DNA of 64,000 nucleotides, from NCBI GenBank assembly GCA_900545585.1, contig UQZR01000004.1:1-64000 (forward strand). Direction: 5' to 3'. Every line of letters starts with the position of its first letter. Position 1 is the first letter of the stretch. The notes beneath the pieces were generated by a model. The model saw only the letters and a list, made by a program, of their open reading frames with translations. It had not been told where the DNA came from and ran no database searches. Below, piece after piece: positions 49,537 to 58,459 of the stretch. This stretch comes from an uncultured Eubacteriales bacterium (GTDB lineage Bacteria > Bacillota > Clostridia > Oscillospirales > Oscillospiraceae). Position numbers and translations under genes: made by a program.

Positions 49537-50721
49537 ATGCGTATCGCCATCGCCGGGACCGGCTATGTCGGTCTGTCCATGGCCGTCCTGCTGGCCCAGC
49601 ACAACACGGTCACAGCCGTGGACATCGTCCCCGAGAAGGCGGACCTTATCAACCGCCGCATCTCCCCTATCGCCGACTCCGAGATACAGGAGTACCTGTC
49701 CACCCGTCCGCTGGACCTGACCGCCACCACCGACGGCGACAGCGCCTACCGTAATGCGGATCTGGTGCTGATCTCCACCCCCACCAACTACGACCCCGAC
49801 CAGAACTATTTCGACACCTCGTCGGTGGAGAGCGTCATCCGCCAGGTCATGGCCGTGAACCCCCATGCCGCCGTGGTGATCCGCTCCACCGTGCCCGTGG
49901 GCTTCACCGAAAGCGCCCGGATCAAGCACGGCTGCCGCCGTCTCCTGTTCAGCCCCGAGTTCCTGCGGGAGGGCCGCGCACTGTACGACAACCTCTACCC
50001 CAGCCGCATCGTGGTGGGCGTCTCCCAGAACGACTCCCAGCTGCGGCAGACCGCAGAGGACTTCGCCGCCCTGCTGCGGGAGGGTGCCGTCAAGAAGGAC
50101 ATCCCCGTCCGCTTCATGGCCCCCACGGAGGCGGAGGCTGTCAAGCTGTTCGCCAACACTTATCTGGCCCTCCGCGTCAGCTACTTCAACGAGCTGGACA
50201 CCTACGCCCAGGTCCGCGGCCTTGACACCAGGGCCATCATCGAGGGCGTCTGCCTGGACCCCCGCATCGGCGACCAGTACAACAACCCCTCCTTCGGCTA
50301 CGGCGGCTACTGCCTGCCCAAGGACACCAAGCAGCTGCTGGCCAACTACCGTGATGTGCCCCAGAACATCATCTCCGCCATCGTGGCGGCCAACAGCACC
50401 CGCAAGGACTTCATCGCGGAGCAGATCCTGGCCAGACACCCCCGGATCGTGGGCATCTACCGCCTGACCATGAAGGCCGGCAGCGACAACTTCCGCCAGT
50501 CCTCCATTCAGGGCGTCATGAAGCGCATCAAGGCCAAGGGTGTGGAGGTGGTGGTCTACGAGCCCGCCCTCCGCGAGGACCGGTTCTTCAACAGCCGCGT
50601 CATCCGCGATCTGGACGAGTTCAAGCGCGTCAGCGACGTGATCGTGGCCAACCGGTACAGCGACGATATCCGCGACGTGCCGGACAAGGTCTACACCCGC
50701 GATCTGTATTTCCGTGACTGA
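49537..50721 (+). CDS. ugd: UDP-glucose 6-dehydrogenase
   Basis: 394-aa NAD-dependent enzyme that oxidises UDP-glucose to UDP-glucuronate for surface polysaccharides. Rossmann motif IAGTGYVGLSMAVLL at the N-terminus, STPTNYD, the SPEFLREG signature near residue 147 and the catalytic Cys in FGYGGYCLPKD (about 258), followed by the C-terminal NDP-sugar domain. Full length. AAGGAGG upstream of ATG. A related sugar (UDP-ManNAc) cannot be fully excluded, but SPEFLREG and the Cys context fit UDP-Glc. It is followed by the nucleotidyltransferase gene after 19 bases. Confidence 0.92.
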   Translation: MRIAIAGTGYVGLSMAVLLAQHNTVTAVDIVPEKADLINRRISPIADSEIQEYLSTRPLDLTATTDGDSAYRNADLVLISTPTNYDPDQNYFDTSSVESVIRQVMAVNPHAAVVIRSTVPVGFTESARIKHGCRRLLFSPEFLREGRALYDNLYPSRIVVGVSQNDSQLRQTAEDFAALLREGAVKKDIPVRFMAPTEAEAVKLFANTYLALRVSYFNELDTYAQVRGLDTRAIIEGVCLDPRIGDQYNNPSFGYGGYCLPKDTKQLLANYRDVPQNIISAIVAANSTRKDFIAEQILARHPRIVGIYRLTMKAGSDNFRQSSIQGVMKRIKAKGVEVVVYEPALREDRFFNSRVIRDLDEFKRVSDVIVANRYSDDIRDVPDKVYTRDLYFRD

Positions 50722-50740
50722 CCCCAAAGGAGGTGCCCCT

Positions 50741-51895
50741 ATGGACCGGATCACCGGCGTGATGATGTCCCTGCTGACCGGTCAGGTCTGCGGCGGAGAG
50801 CCGCCCCTCCCCGCCCTGACGGCGGATGAGGCGGCACACCTGTACGCCCTGTCTAAAACCTACGATCTGGCCCACCTCACCGACAGCGCCCTGCTGCACC
50901 GCGGTCTGCTGCCGGACGGTCCCCTGCGGGCCGCTTTTGAAAAGCAGGTGCTGCTGGCCGTCTACCGCTGCGAGACGCAGGGCAGCGACCTGGCCCAGCT
51001 GGATGCCCTGCTCACCCACGGGCAGATACCGTTCCTGCCCCTGAAGGGCTCGGTGCTGCGGCAGTACTACCCCCAGCCGTGGATGCGTACCAGCTGCGAC
51101 ATCGACGTGCTGGTACACTCCGCCGATCTGGACCGCGCCGTGGCCCTTCTCTGCGAGAATGGCTTCACCGCCGGCGAGAAAAGCACCCACGATGTGGCCC
51201 TCACTGCCCCCGCCGGCTCCCACATAGAGCTGCACTACGACCTCATTGAGGACGGCATGGTGAACGACGCCGCCGCAGTGCTGCGCCGCGTCTGGGATAC
51301 CGCCGTGCCCCACGGGGACAGCACCCTCCGGTACGACATGCCGGACGATCTGTTCTACTTCTACCACATGGCCCACATGGCCAAGCACTTCGTCTCCACC
51401 GGCGGCTGCGGCATCCGCCCGCTGCTGGATGTCTGGGTGCTGACCCACCGCATCCCCTTCGACCGCCGGAGCCGCGACCGCCTTTTGGCGGAGGGCGGCC
51501 TGTCCGCCTTTGCCCAGCAGGCCGAGCTCCTGTCGGAGGTGTGGTTCGGCGGCGCGGCCCCCACCGCCGTCACCGACCAGATGACCTCCTACATCCTCCG
51601 CGGCGGCCTGTACGGCAGCATGGAAAACCGCATCACGGTGCAGCAGCAGAAGCAGGGCGGCAAGCTGCGGTACGCCGCCTCCCGCATCTTCCTGCCCTAC
51701 GACACCCTGAAGCACCACTACCCTGTGCTGGAGCAGCACCGCTGGCTCACCCCCCTGATGGAGGTGCGCCGCTGGGGGAAGCTGGTGTTCTGCGGCGGCC
51801 TGAAGCGCTCCGTGCGGGAGCTGCGCTGCAACAGCGCCACGCCGCGGCAGCAGGCGTCGGAGACCCAGTCCCTCCTGTCCGTTCTGAACCTGTAA
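50741..51895 (+). CDS. Uncharacterised nucleotidyltransferase-fold protein (NTP_transf_5-like)
   Basis: 384-aa protein. The motif FLPLKGSVLRQYYPQPWMRT followed by SCDIDVLVH gives the G-S...D-x-D pattern of the minimal nucleotidyltransferase fold, and the ~380-aa size matches the group found in polysaccharide and lasso-peptide loci. ATG at 50741 with AAAGGAGG at 7 bases. Co-transcription with ugd suggests a cell-surface polysaccharide role, but its substrate is unknown. Confidence 0.8.
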   Translation: MDRITGVMMSLLTGQVCGGEPPLPALTADEAAHLYALSKTYDLAHLTDSALLHRGLLPDGPLRAAFEKQVLLAVYRCETQGSDLAQLDALLTHGQIPFLPLKGSVLRQYYPQPWMRTSCDIDVLVHSADLDRAVALLCENGFTAGEKSTHDVALTAPAGSHIELHYDLIEDGMVNDAAAVLRRVWDTAVPHGDSTLRYDMPDDLFYFYHMAHMAKHFVSTGGCGIRPLLDVWVLTHRIPFDRRSRDRLLAEGGLSAFAQQAELLSEVWFGGAAPTAVTDQMTSYILRGGLYGSMENRITVQQQKQGGKLRYAASRIFLPYDTLKHHYPVLEQHRWLTPLMEVRRWGKLVFCGGLKRSVRELRCNSATPRQQASETQSLLSVLNL

Positions 51896-51902
51896 CCGAA
51901 AC

Positions 51903-51950
51903 CAAAAGGACCCGTGACCACCCTTACAGGGCGTTCACGAGTCCTTTTTC
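51903..51950. terminator. Terminator between the nucleotidyltransferase and yloV genes
   Basis: Long imperfect stem AAAAGGACCCGTGACC.../...GAGTCCTTTTT with T-runs; usable from both strands but best for plus. Confidence 0.8.
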
Positions 51951-51995
51951 TCTACCGTCCGCAATATTCTCGTCGAATATTACGCTTTGTTGTCG

Positions 51996-53663
51996 CTATT
52001 CAATGGCCACGATGTAGTAATACACCGGCTGCCCGCCGGGCAGGGCACTGACCTCCGCCTGAGGGCACACTGTCTCGAACAGGGCCGCAGCCCGGGCGGC
52101 GTCCTCGTCGGACACGCCCTCACCGGCGTAGATGGTGATGAACTCGGCGCCCTTGTCTGACGCCATGCGGGCCAGCCGCTCCAGCAGCACGTCCAGATTC
52201 CGGTCGGTACCCATCAGCTTGCCATCGCACAGGGCCAGATAGTCGCCCTCGTTGATGGCAAACCCGTCGAAATCGGAGTTGCGGGCGGCGTAGGTGATCT
52301 GTGCCGTGGTGACGTTGGCCGCAGCGTCGGTCATGGCCTGCAGGATCACTTGGGCGTCCGGTTCCTCGGGGTCCACGTTCATCATGGCGGAGATGCCCTG
52401 GGGCACGGTGGCCGTAGGGACTACCACGACTTCCTTCTCCGACAGGCCCACGCACTGCTGGGCTGCCATGATGATGTTCTTGTTGTTGGGCAGAACGAAC
52501 ACCACCTCGCTGGGGGTCTGATCGATCTCCCGCAGGATGGCTTCGGTAGAGGGATTCATCGTCTGGCCGCCGGAGACGATGCGGTCCACGCCCAGGTCGC
52601 GGAATACCGCAGCCAGGCCCTCACCGGCGCACACCGCCAGGAAGCCGTACCGCTTCTCCGGTGCGGCCACGGCGCAGGCGCTCTTCTCCAGTTCCTCCTC
52701 GATGGCGTCCAGATCATCGGTGGACTGAGCCTTGCGTCCCGCCGCCAGATCCGCCGCCTGAGTGCGCATGTTCTCGATCTTGGCCAGCTCCAGCGTGCCG
52801 TACTTCTGGGCCTCGTTCAGGGCGTCGCCCGGGGTGTCGGTGTGGACGTGGACCTTGAAGGATTCGTCATCCTCGCCGATGACCAGACTGTCGCCGATGC
52901 CGCCCAGATATTCCCGCAGGCCGTCCAGCGGGCGGTTCGTGGTCTTGCGCACAATGAACACGGTGTCGAAGGCGAAGGTGATGTCCTCATCGCCGATGGC
53001 GGCAAAGTCCGCCTTCTCCTCGGCCTGCTCCTCCACCTCGGGGATCTCCTCGCCCCGCAGGGCGCGGAGCATGCCCTCCAAAATAATGAGGTAGCCTTTT
53101 CCGCCGGCATCCACCACGCCGGCCTTCTTCAGCACCGGATTCATCTCCGTGGTCTCCGCCAGCGTGGCATAACCGGTCTTGATGGCCTCCTCCAGCACGT
53201 AGTCGGCGTCGTTCCGCTCGCCTGCCGCCTCCAGCGCGCGCTGAGCGGCCAGACGGGACACGGTGAGCACCGTGCCCTCTGCGGGCTTCATCACCGCACC
53301 GTAGGCGGTGGCCACGCCCTCCTGCATGGCGGCGGCCAGCTGTGCGCCGTCCGCCTCCGCCACGCCCTTCAAAGCCTTGCTCATGCCGCGGAACAGCAGG
53401 GACAAAATGACGCCGGAGTTGCCGCGGGCGCCCCGCAGCAGGCCGGATGCCGTGATCTTGGCCGCCTCCTCCACGGTGGCGGGCTGATTCTTGCGCAGCT
53501 CGTTCACCGCCGTCTGGATGGTCAGGCACATGTTGGTGCCGGTGTCGCCGTCGGGCACCGGAAAAACGTTGAGGTCGTTGATGGTCTGTTTCTGCTGTGC
53601 GATGCACGCGGCGCCGAAGGCGACCATCTGCTTGAAGGCGCCGCCGCTGATCCTATCTGTCAT
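51996..53663 (-). CDS. yloV: DAK2-domain kinase, FakA/YloV-like
   Basis: 555-aa protein with an N-terminal DAK2/DhaL ATP-binding domain (FPVPDGDTGTNMCLTI, residues about 35-50; ASGLLRGARGNSGVILS) and a C-terminal DegV/EDD-related part (residues about 340-555, with FVLPNNKNIIMAAQQ). FakA phosphorylates fatty acids bound to FakB for phospholipid synthesis. The YloU-YloV gene order of Firmicutes is kept: the Asp23 gene lies 25 bases upstream. No fakB is in the window. Full length. Confidence 0.88.
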   Translation of the reverse strand: MTDRISGGAFKQMVAFGAACIAQQKQTINDLNVFPVPDGDTGTNMCLTIQTAVNELRKNQPATVEEAAKITASGLLRGARGNSGVILSLLFRGMSKALKGVAEADGAQLAAAMQEGVATAYGAVMKPAEGTVLTVSRLAAQRALEAAGERNDADYVLEEAIKTGYATLAETTEMNPVLKKAGVVDAGGKGYLIILEGMLRALRGEEIPEVEEQAEEKADFAAIGDEDITFAFDTVFIVRKTTNRPLDGLREYLGGIGDSLVIGEDDESFKVHVHTDTPGDALNEAQKYGTLELAKIENMRTQAADLAAGRKAQSTDDLDAIEEELEKSACAVAAPEKRYGFLAVCAGEGLAAVFRDLGVDRIVSGGQTMNPSTEAILREIDQTPSEVVFVLPNNKNIIMAAQQCVGLSEKEVVVVPTATVPQGISAMMNVDPEEPDAQVILQAMTDAAANVTTAQITYAARNSDFDGFAINEGDYLALCDGKLMGTDRNLDVLLERLARMASDKGAEFITIYAGEGVSDEDAARAAALFETVCPQAEVSALPGGQPVYYYIVAIE

Positions 53664-53688
53664 GTCCTAATTCTCCTTCTCGGCGATG

Positions 53689-54039
53689 TCACACAGTGAC
53701 GGAATCCACGCAGACGTTAACCGCCTTCACGGTGACGCCGGTGTTGAGACTGACCACATATTTGACCTCGCTCATAATGGAGCGGCAGACAGTGGCGATG
53801 TTGACGCCGTTCTCCACCACGATGTGCAGCTCGATGGAAACGGTATGGTCATCGTTGTACGTGACCTTGACGCCCTTGCTCATGGCCTCCGGCCGAAGCA
53901 GATGGACCAGACCGTCCGTCATGCTGCGCTGTGCCATGCCCTTGACGCCGAAGCAGTTGGTGGCCGCCGCGCCGGTGATGGTGGTGAACACCGCATCGCT
54001 GATGGTGATCTCGCCCTGCTCAGTGGGGACTTTTATCAT
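53689..54039 (-). CDS. yloU: Asp23/Gls24 family envelope protein (YloU-like)
   Basis: 116-aa protein of the Asp23/Gls24 family with the typical opening GEITISDAVFTTITGAAATNCFGVKGMAQ and the strand-rich C-terminus VNGVNIATVCRSI...VVSLNTGVTVKAVNV. Members gather near the membrane and are linked to cell-envelope stress. It is the first gene of a two-gene operon with yloV; GAAAGGA before the ATG. Confidence 0.92.
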   Translation of the reverse strand: MIKVPTEQGEITISDAVFTTITGAAATNCFGVKGMAQRSMTDGLVHLLRPEAMSKGVKVTYNDDHTVSIELHIVVENGVNIATVCRSIMSEVKYVVSLNTGVTVKAVNVCVDSVTV

Positions 54040-54149
54040 AGCTGACTTCCTTTCTGCGGAATACCGCCATCCGTCCCGCCGGTGCAGGGACCTGCCCGCT
54101 TGCCGCGGCGGATGACAGCAAAAATAATAAGCCCAATTTAATACGTTAT

Positions 54150-54178
54150 ATTATATACTACTTCCCGCCGGAGTACAA
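54150..54178 (-). promoter_or_regulatory. Promoter of the yloU-yloV operon
   Basis: TTGTAC (54173-54178), 17-base spacer, TATAAT (54150-54155), 110 bases before the start codon. Confidence 0.75.
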
Positions 54179-54224
54179 GAGAAATTTCCTGCGCCGCCTG
54201 CCGCCGCGAAAAAAGCGGTTCGAA

Positions 54225-54264
54225 CGCGCAAAAAAGCGGAGAGCGGCACGATGTGCCGCTCTCC
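54225..54264 (-). terminator. Terminator of the HtrA-like protease gene
   Basis: GGAGAGCGGCAC/GTGCCGCTCTCC stem followed by GCTTTTTT on the minus strand. Confidence 0.88.
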
Positions 54265-54289
54265 GTAGCCCTTACCTTCACCGCGCCGC

Positions 54290-55669
54290 TCAACCGCGGT
54301 TACCGAAGAAGTAGTTGTAGAATTCCTGCCAGTTGTCGGGCATCTGGCCGCCGTAGCTGTTGCCGCCGTTGCCGTAGCCGTAGCTGTTGTCGCTGCTCTG
54401 GCTGCTGTCATCGGAGCCGGTGGTCTGGGGCTGCGTGTCAAACGTCAGCTCCACCTCGATATACTGCCCGCCGCGGTAGACGGTGAGGGTCACGGTGTCA
54501 CCGGCGCGATAACCCTTCATAGCCGCGGACAGATCCTGACGGGAGGTCAGGGTCTTGTCGCCCATCTTGGTGATGACATCGCCCAGACGCAGACCGGCCT
54601 TGTCACCGGCGCCGCCCTCCACCACGGAGTAGACGAACACGCCCTCCGTGACGTCGATATTGAACTGTGCCGCCATCTGCTCATTCATGGTGCCGGCGGT
54701 GATGGCCATGTAGGCCTTATCCGTCACAGCGCCGTTTTCCATGATGTCGGTGATGATGCTGCGCACGTCACTGATGGGAATGGCGAAGCCCAGGCCCTCC
54801 ACCGTGGTGCTGGAGTAAGTGGAGTACTTGGCGGACACGATGCCCACCACCTCGCCGTACAGGTTCACCAGCGGGCCGCCGGAGTTGCCGGGATTGATGG
54901 AGCAGTCCACCTGGATCATGTTGAAGGGGGTACCGTCCACGTTGATGGCGCGGTCACAGCTGGACACGATGCCCTGACTCATGGAGAACGTCAGCTCGCC
55001 CAGAGGGTTGCCGATAGCCAGCACGGTGTCGCCCACGTTGACATCCGCGCTCTCGCCCAGCGTCACGGGCTGCAGGCCGGTGGCCTCGATCTTCAGCACC
55101 GCCACATCGTAGTCGCTGTCGCCGCCGATGACGGTGGCATCATAAGTGTCGCCGTTGTACAGCGTCACCTCCACAGAGCTGGCGCCGCTGACAACATGGT
55201 AGTTGGTGACCACATAACCGTCCTCGGTGATGATGAAGCCGCTGCCGGAGGAGGCAGTCTGGGTCTGCTGGCCGAAGATGTTGGTGCTGGTGGCAGAGCA
55301 GTTGATGGACACGGCGCTGTTCACCACGGAGGCGTACACCTCGGCAGGCTCCATCTTGGTCTGACCGTCCACGTTCTTCACCTGCACCGACACGGGCTGG
55401 CGCGAGCTCTGCTGGATGGCGGTCCTGGACGTACTGCTCCCGGCGATGGCCGCGCCGCCCCAGCCTGCCAGTCCGCCTGCCACGGCGCAGGCCAGGATCA
55501 GCGCCGTCACCTTCACGGCAGTGCGGTGGAAGAATCCCCGCTTCTTGGGAGACTCCGGCGCAGGCGCCGGTGCGCGGTCGGGGCCCGGCGCGTAGTCGTC
55601 GTGGGGCAGTTGATCCCGATTGGTGTAGCGATACTGGTCGCTGCTTCTGAAGTCATCGTTGTAGTACAT
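54290..55669 (-). CDS. HtrA/DegP-type serine protease with one PDZ domain
   Basis: 459-aa membrane-anchored S1C protease. Cytoplasmic N-terminus rich in Asp, Tyr and Pro (1-47), one transmembrane helix (about 52-74), trypsin-like domain with His in VVTNYHVVSG (about 157), Asp in DSDYDVAVLKI (about 188) and Ser in NPGNSGGPLVN (about 260), a PDZ domain (about 340-425), and a Ser/Gly/Asn-rich tail ending FYNYFFGNRG. It degrades damaged secreted proteins. Full length. GAGGAGG seven bases before ATG. Monocistronic. Confidence 0.93.
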   Translation of the reverse strand: MYYNDDFRSSDQYRYTNRDQLPHDDYAPGPDRAPAPAPESPKKRGFFHRTAVKVTALILACAVAGGLAGWGGAAIAGSSTSRTAIQQSSRQPVSVQVKNVDGQTKMEPAEVYASVVNSAVSINCSATSTNIFGQQTQTASSGSGFIITEDGYVVTNYHVVSGASSVEVTLYNGDTYDATVIGGDSDYDVAVLKIEATGLQPVTLGESADVNVGDTVLAIGNPLGELTFSMSQGIVSSCDRAINVDGTPFNMIQVDCSINPGNSGGPLVNLYGEVVGIVSAKYSTYSSTTVEGLGFAIPISDVRSIITDIMENGAVTDKAYMAITAGTMNEQMAAQFNIDVTEGVFVYSVVEGGAGDKAGLRLGDVITKMGDKTLTSRQDLSAAMKGYRAGDTVTLTVYRGGQYIEVELTFDTQPQTTGSDDSSQSSDNSYGYGNGGNSYGGQMPDNWQEFYNYFFGNRG

Positions 55670-55769
55670 AAAAAATACCTCCTCTTTCGGCGGACCATAT
55701 GATTTTTGATGCTTGTGGCAGCGGGAAATTCGTGGTATGATACCGCCGCCGGGAAATTTCTTTTTCTAT

Positions 55770-55799
55770 CTTATAGGATAAGCACTTTCCTTAATTCAA
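55770..55799 (-). promoter_or_regulatory. Promoter of the HtrA-like gene
   Basis: TTGAAT (55794-55799), 18-base spacer, TATAAG (55770-55775). The leader is about 95 bases. Confidence 0.6.
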
Positions 55800-55850
55800 G
55801 CTTTAAGTTTCCGCTGGAAATTTTAACTTTTTGAAAACGAGGTGAGACAT

Positions 55851-57437
55851 TTGCTGCGGATCGACCAACTGCGCCTGCTGCCGGACCAGCCGGAATCGGA
55901 CCTGACGGCCAAGTGCGCCCGTCTGCTGCGGACAGACCCGTCGTCCCTGCGGGACCTGACGGTGCTGCGCCGCGCCATCGATGCACGGGAGGGCCTGACC
56001 TTCGTCTACACCGTGGCCGTCTCCGCTCCGCAGGAGGCCGCCCTGCTCCGCCGCTGCCGCGATAAGCGCGTCACCGCCTACGTACCGGAGCAGTACGTCC
56101 TCCCCGCCCCTGTGGCTCCGCCGGAGGTGCGCCCCATCGTGGTGGGCGCAGGCCCCGCGGGCCTGTTCGCCGCGCTGGTGCTGGCAAAATGCGGCGCCCG
56201 CCCCATCCTGCTGGAGCGCGGGCAGCCCGTGGAGCAGCGCAGTCGGGACGTGGCGCGCTTCTGGCACACCGGTCGGCTGGACACTGAGAGCAACGTCCAG
56301 TTCGGCGAGGGCGGCGCAGGCGCTTTCTCCGACGGTAAGCTGAACACCGGCACCCGCGACCTCCGCCACCGCTACATCATGGAACAGTTGGTGGCCTGCG
56401 GCGCACCGGGGAGCATCCTCACCGACGCCCTGCCTCATGTAGGCACCGACAAGCTCCATATTGCCCTGCGGAACCTGCGCCAGCAGCTGCTGGACGCCGG
56501 TGCGGACATCCGCTTCGGTGCGCGGCTGGAGGGCTTCACCGCACAGGGCGGGGCCTTGACTGCCATCACCTGTCGGCAAGGAGATTCCCTTTACACCGTT
56601 CCCGCCCAGCGGCTGATTCTGGCTCTGGGCCACAGCGCGCGGGACACCTTTGAGACGCTGTATGGATCCGGCCTCGCCATGGAGCCCAAGCCCTTCGCCA
56701 TGGGCGTCCGCATCGAGCACCGCCAGTCGGCGGTGGACGCCGCCCGCTACCGGCAGCTGGCGGGCCATCCCGCTCTGCCGCCTGCCACCTATAAGCTGTC
56801 CTGCCACCTGCCCAACGGCCGCAGCGCCTTTTCCTTCTGCGTCTGCCCGGGCGGGCAGGTGGTGGCCGCCGCCTCGGAGGAACAGCGCGTCGTCACAAAC
56901 GGTATGAGCGAGTACGCCCGTGACCGTGAGAACATCAACGGCGCCCTGCTGGTAAACGTCACACCCGCCGATTTCCCCGATGGGCATCCTCTTGCCGGCA
57001 TCCGGCTTCAGCGGCAGCTGGAGGACGCCGCCTTCGCCTTGGGCGGCGGCGATTACCGCGCCCCCTGCCAGCGGGTGGGCGACTTTCTGGCGGGCCGCCC
57101 CTCCACCGGTGCAGGTACCGTGCAGCCCAGCTACCTGCCCGGCGTCACCTACACCGACCTGCGGCGCTGCCTGCCCGCCTTCATCAGCGAAACGCTGGCC
57201 CTGGCTCTGCCGGAGCTTGGCCGGAAGCTGCGGGGCTACGACGACCCCGACGCCCTGCTTACCGGCATCGAGACCCGCTCCTCATCGCCGGTACGGCTGG
57301 TGCGGGATGACCGATACGAGTCCAATATTCGCGGCGTGTACCCCTGCGGCGAGGGGGCCGGCTATGCCGGCGGCATCCTCTCCGCCGCTGCTGACGGTAT
57401 GCGCTGCGCCGAAAAATTGCTGGAGGTATACCGATGA
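55851..57437 (+). CDS. FAD-dependent oxidoreductase of the COG2509 type
   Basis: 528-aa flavoprotein. A ~85-residue N-terminal alpha/beta domain precedes the dinucleotide-binding motif PIVVGAGPAGLFAALVLAK (about 94-112); SNVQFGEGGAGAFSDGKLNT and the C-terminal GVYPCGEGAGYAGGILSAAADGM are strongly conserved in this uncharacterised dehydrogenase family. The start is probably TTG at 55851 (AGGTGA at 5 bases); GTG at 55842 is the alternative but overlaps the ribosome site. The stop overlaps the next start (ATGA), so it is coupled to the 2-hydroxyacid dehydrogenase. Substrate unknown. Confidence 0.85.
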   Translation: MLRIDQLRLLPDQPESDLTAKCARLLRTDPSSLRDLTVLRRAIDAREGLTFVYTVAVSAPQEAALLRRCRDKRVTAYVPEQYVLPAPVAPPEVRPIVVGAGPAGLFAALVLAKCGARPILLERGQPVEQRSRDVARFWHTGRLDTESNVQFGEGGAGAFSDGKLNTGTRDLRHRYIMEQLVACGAPGSILTDALPHVGTDKLHIALRNLRQQLLDAGADIRFGARLEGFTAQGGALTAITCRQGDSLYTVPAQRLILALGHSARDTFETLYGSGLAMEPKPFAMGVRIEHRQSAVDAARYRQLAGHPALPPATYKLSCHLPNGRSAFSFCVCPGGQVVAAASEEQRVVTNGMSEYARDRENINGALLVNVTPADFPDGHPLAGIRLQRQLEDAAFALGGGDYRAPCQRVGDFLAGRPSTGAGTVQPSYLPGVTYTDLRRCLPAFISETLALALPELGRKLRGYDDPDALLTGIETRSSSPVRLVRDDRYESNIRGVYPCGEGAGYAGGILSAAADGMRCAEKLLEVYR

Positions 57438-58399
57438 AAAAGCTTGCTGTACTCGGAGATTTTCTGGAGCCGCATCACCATGCGCAGATCGACAGCACCG
57501 CGGCACGCTGCGGCTTTGCCGTGGACTATTATCCCGACGGCCACGTGCCTGCGGAGCTGGCCGGACAGTACGAGGTGCTGTATGGCATGCCGGATCGCGC
57601 CGCCCTCAGGACCTTCACCGGCCTGAAGTGGTTCTGCGGCAACTTCGCCGGTGTGGATGCCTATCTGGATGACGCCCTCTACCCTTCCCCCGACGTGATC
57701 CTGACCAACTCCTCCGGTGCCTACGGCGTCACCATCGCCGAACACCTCATCATGGTCACACTGATGCTGCTGCGCCACGCTTCCGCCTACGTGCTGGAGG
57801 CCGCCGCCCACCGCTGGGGCCCCGTCCTGCCCATGCGTTCCATCATGGGCAGCACCATCACCGTGGTGGGCACCGGCGACATCGGCACCGAGTTCGCCCG
57901 CCGCGCCAAGGCTATGGGCGCCAAGTCCATTCGCGGCGTCCGCCGCACCATGAAGCCCGCCGACCCCGCCTTTGACAGCGTCCATACCCATGACCAGCTG
58001 GAGTCCCTTCTGCCGGACACCGATCTGCTGGTGCTGGCCCTGCCCTCCACACCGGACACCATCGGCTTCCTGTCCCGCCGGCGCATCGCCCTGCTGCCCA
58101 AGACCGCCTTCGTCATCAATGTGGGCCGCGGCAGCGCCATCGACCAGCCCGCGCTGGTGGACGCCCTGAACGCCGGGCAGTTGGCCGGCGCGGCACTGGA
58201 CGTGTTCGTGCAGGAGCCCATCCCCGACGGCGACCCCATCTGGGACGCCAAGAACCTCCTGCTGACGCCTCACGTCTCCGGCCAGCTGAGCCTGGGCTAT
58301 ACGCGGGATAAGAATGTGGCCCTGTTCTGCGAGGATCTGGAGAATTACGCCGCCGGCCGTCCTCTGGCCCGCTACGTCGACCGCAAGATCGGCTATTGA
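57434..58399 (+). CDS. D-isomer-specific 2-hydroxyacid dehydrogenase
   Basis: 321-aa NAD(P)-dependent enzyme. Rossmann motif VVGTGDIGTEFARRAKAMG (about 141-159), catalytic Arg in INVGRGSAID (about 232), Glu in DVFVQEPIP (about 260) and His in TPHVSGQ (about 279). It reduces a 2-keto acid or oxidises the D-hydroxyacid; the catalytic domain is rather divergent, so glyoxylate/hydroxypyruvate reductase-like activity is only possible. Translationally coupled to the flavoprotein gene. Confidence 0.9.
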   Translation: MKKLAVLGDFLEPHHHAQIDSTAARCGFAVDYYPDGHVPAELAGQYEVLYGMPDRAALRTFTGLKWFCGNFAGVDAYLDDALYPSPDVILTNSSGAYGVTIAEHLIMVTLMLLRHASAYVLEAAAHRWGPVLPMRSIMGSTITVVGTGDIGTEFARRAKAMGAKSIRGVRRTMKPADPAFDSVHTHDQLESLLPDTDLLVLALPSTPDTIGFLSRRRIALLPKTAFVINVGRGSAIDQPALVDALNAGQLAGAALDVFVQEPIPDGDPIWDAKNLLLTPHVSGQLSLGYTRDKNVALFCEDLENYAAGRPLARYVDRKIGY

Positions 58400-58413
58400 C
58401 GTACATACGATAG

Positions 58414-58453
58414 AAAGAGCCACCCGCAGTCGTAAGACTGCGGGTGGCTCTTT
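58414..58453. terminator. Bidirectional terminator after the 2-hydroxyacid dehydrogenase gene
   Basis: Perfect 18-bp stem (AAAGAGCCACCCGCAGTC and its complement), 4-base loop, with A/T ends on both sides; it lies between convergent genes. Confidence 0.9.
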
Positions 58454-58459
58454 GCTCTC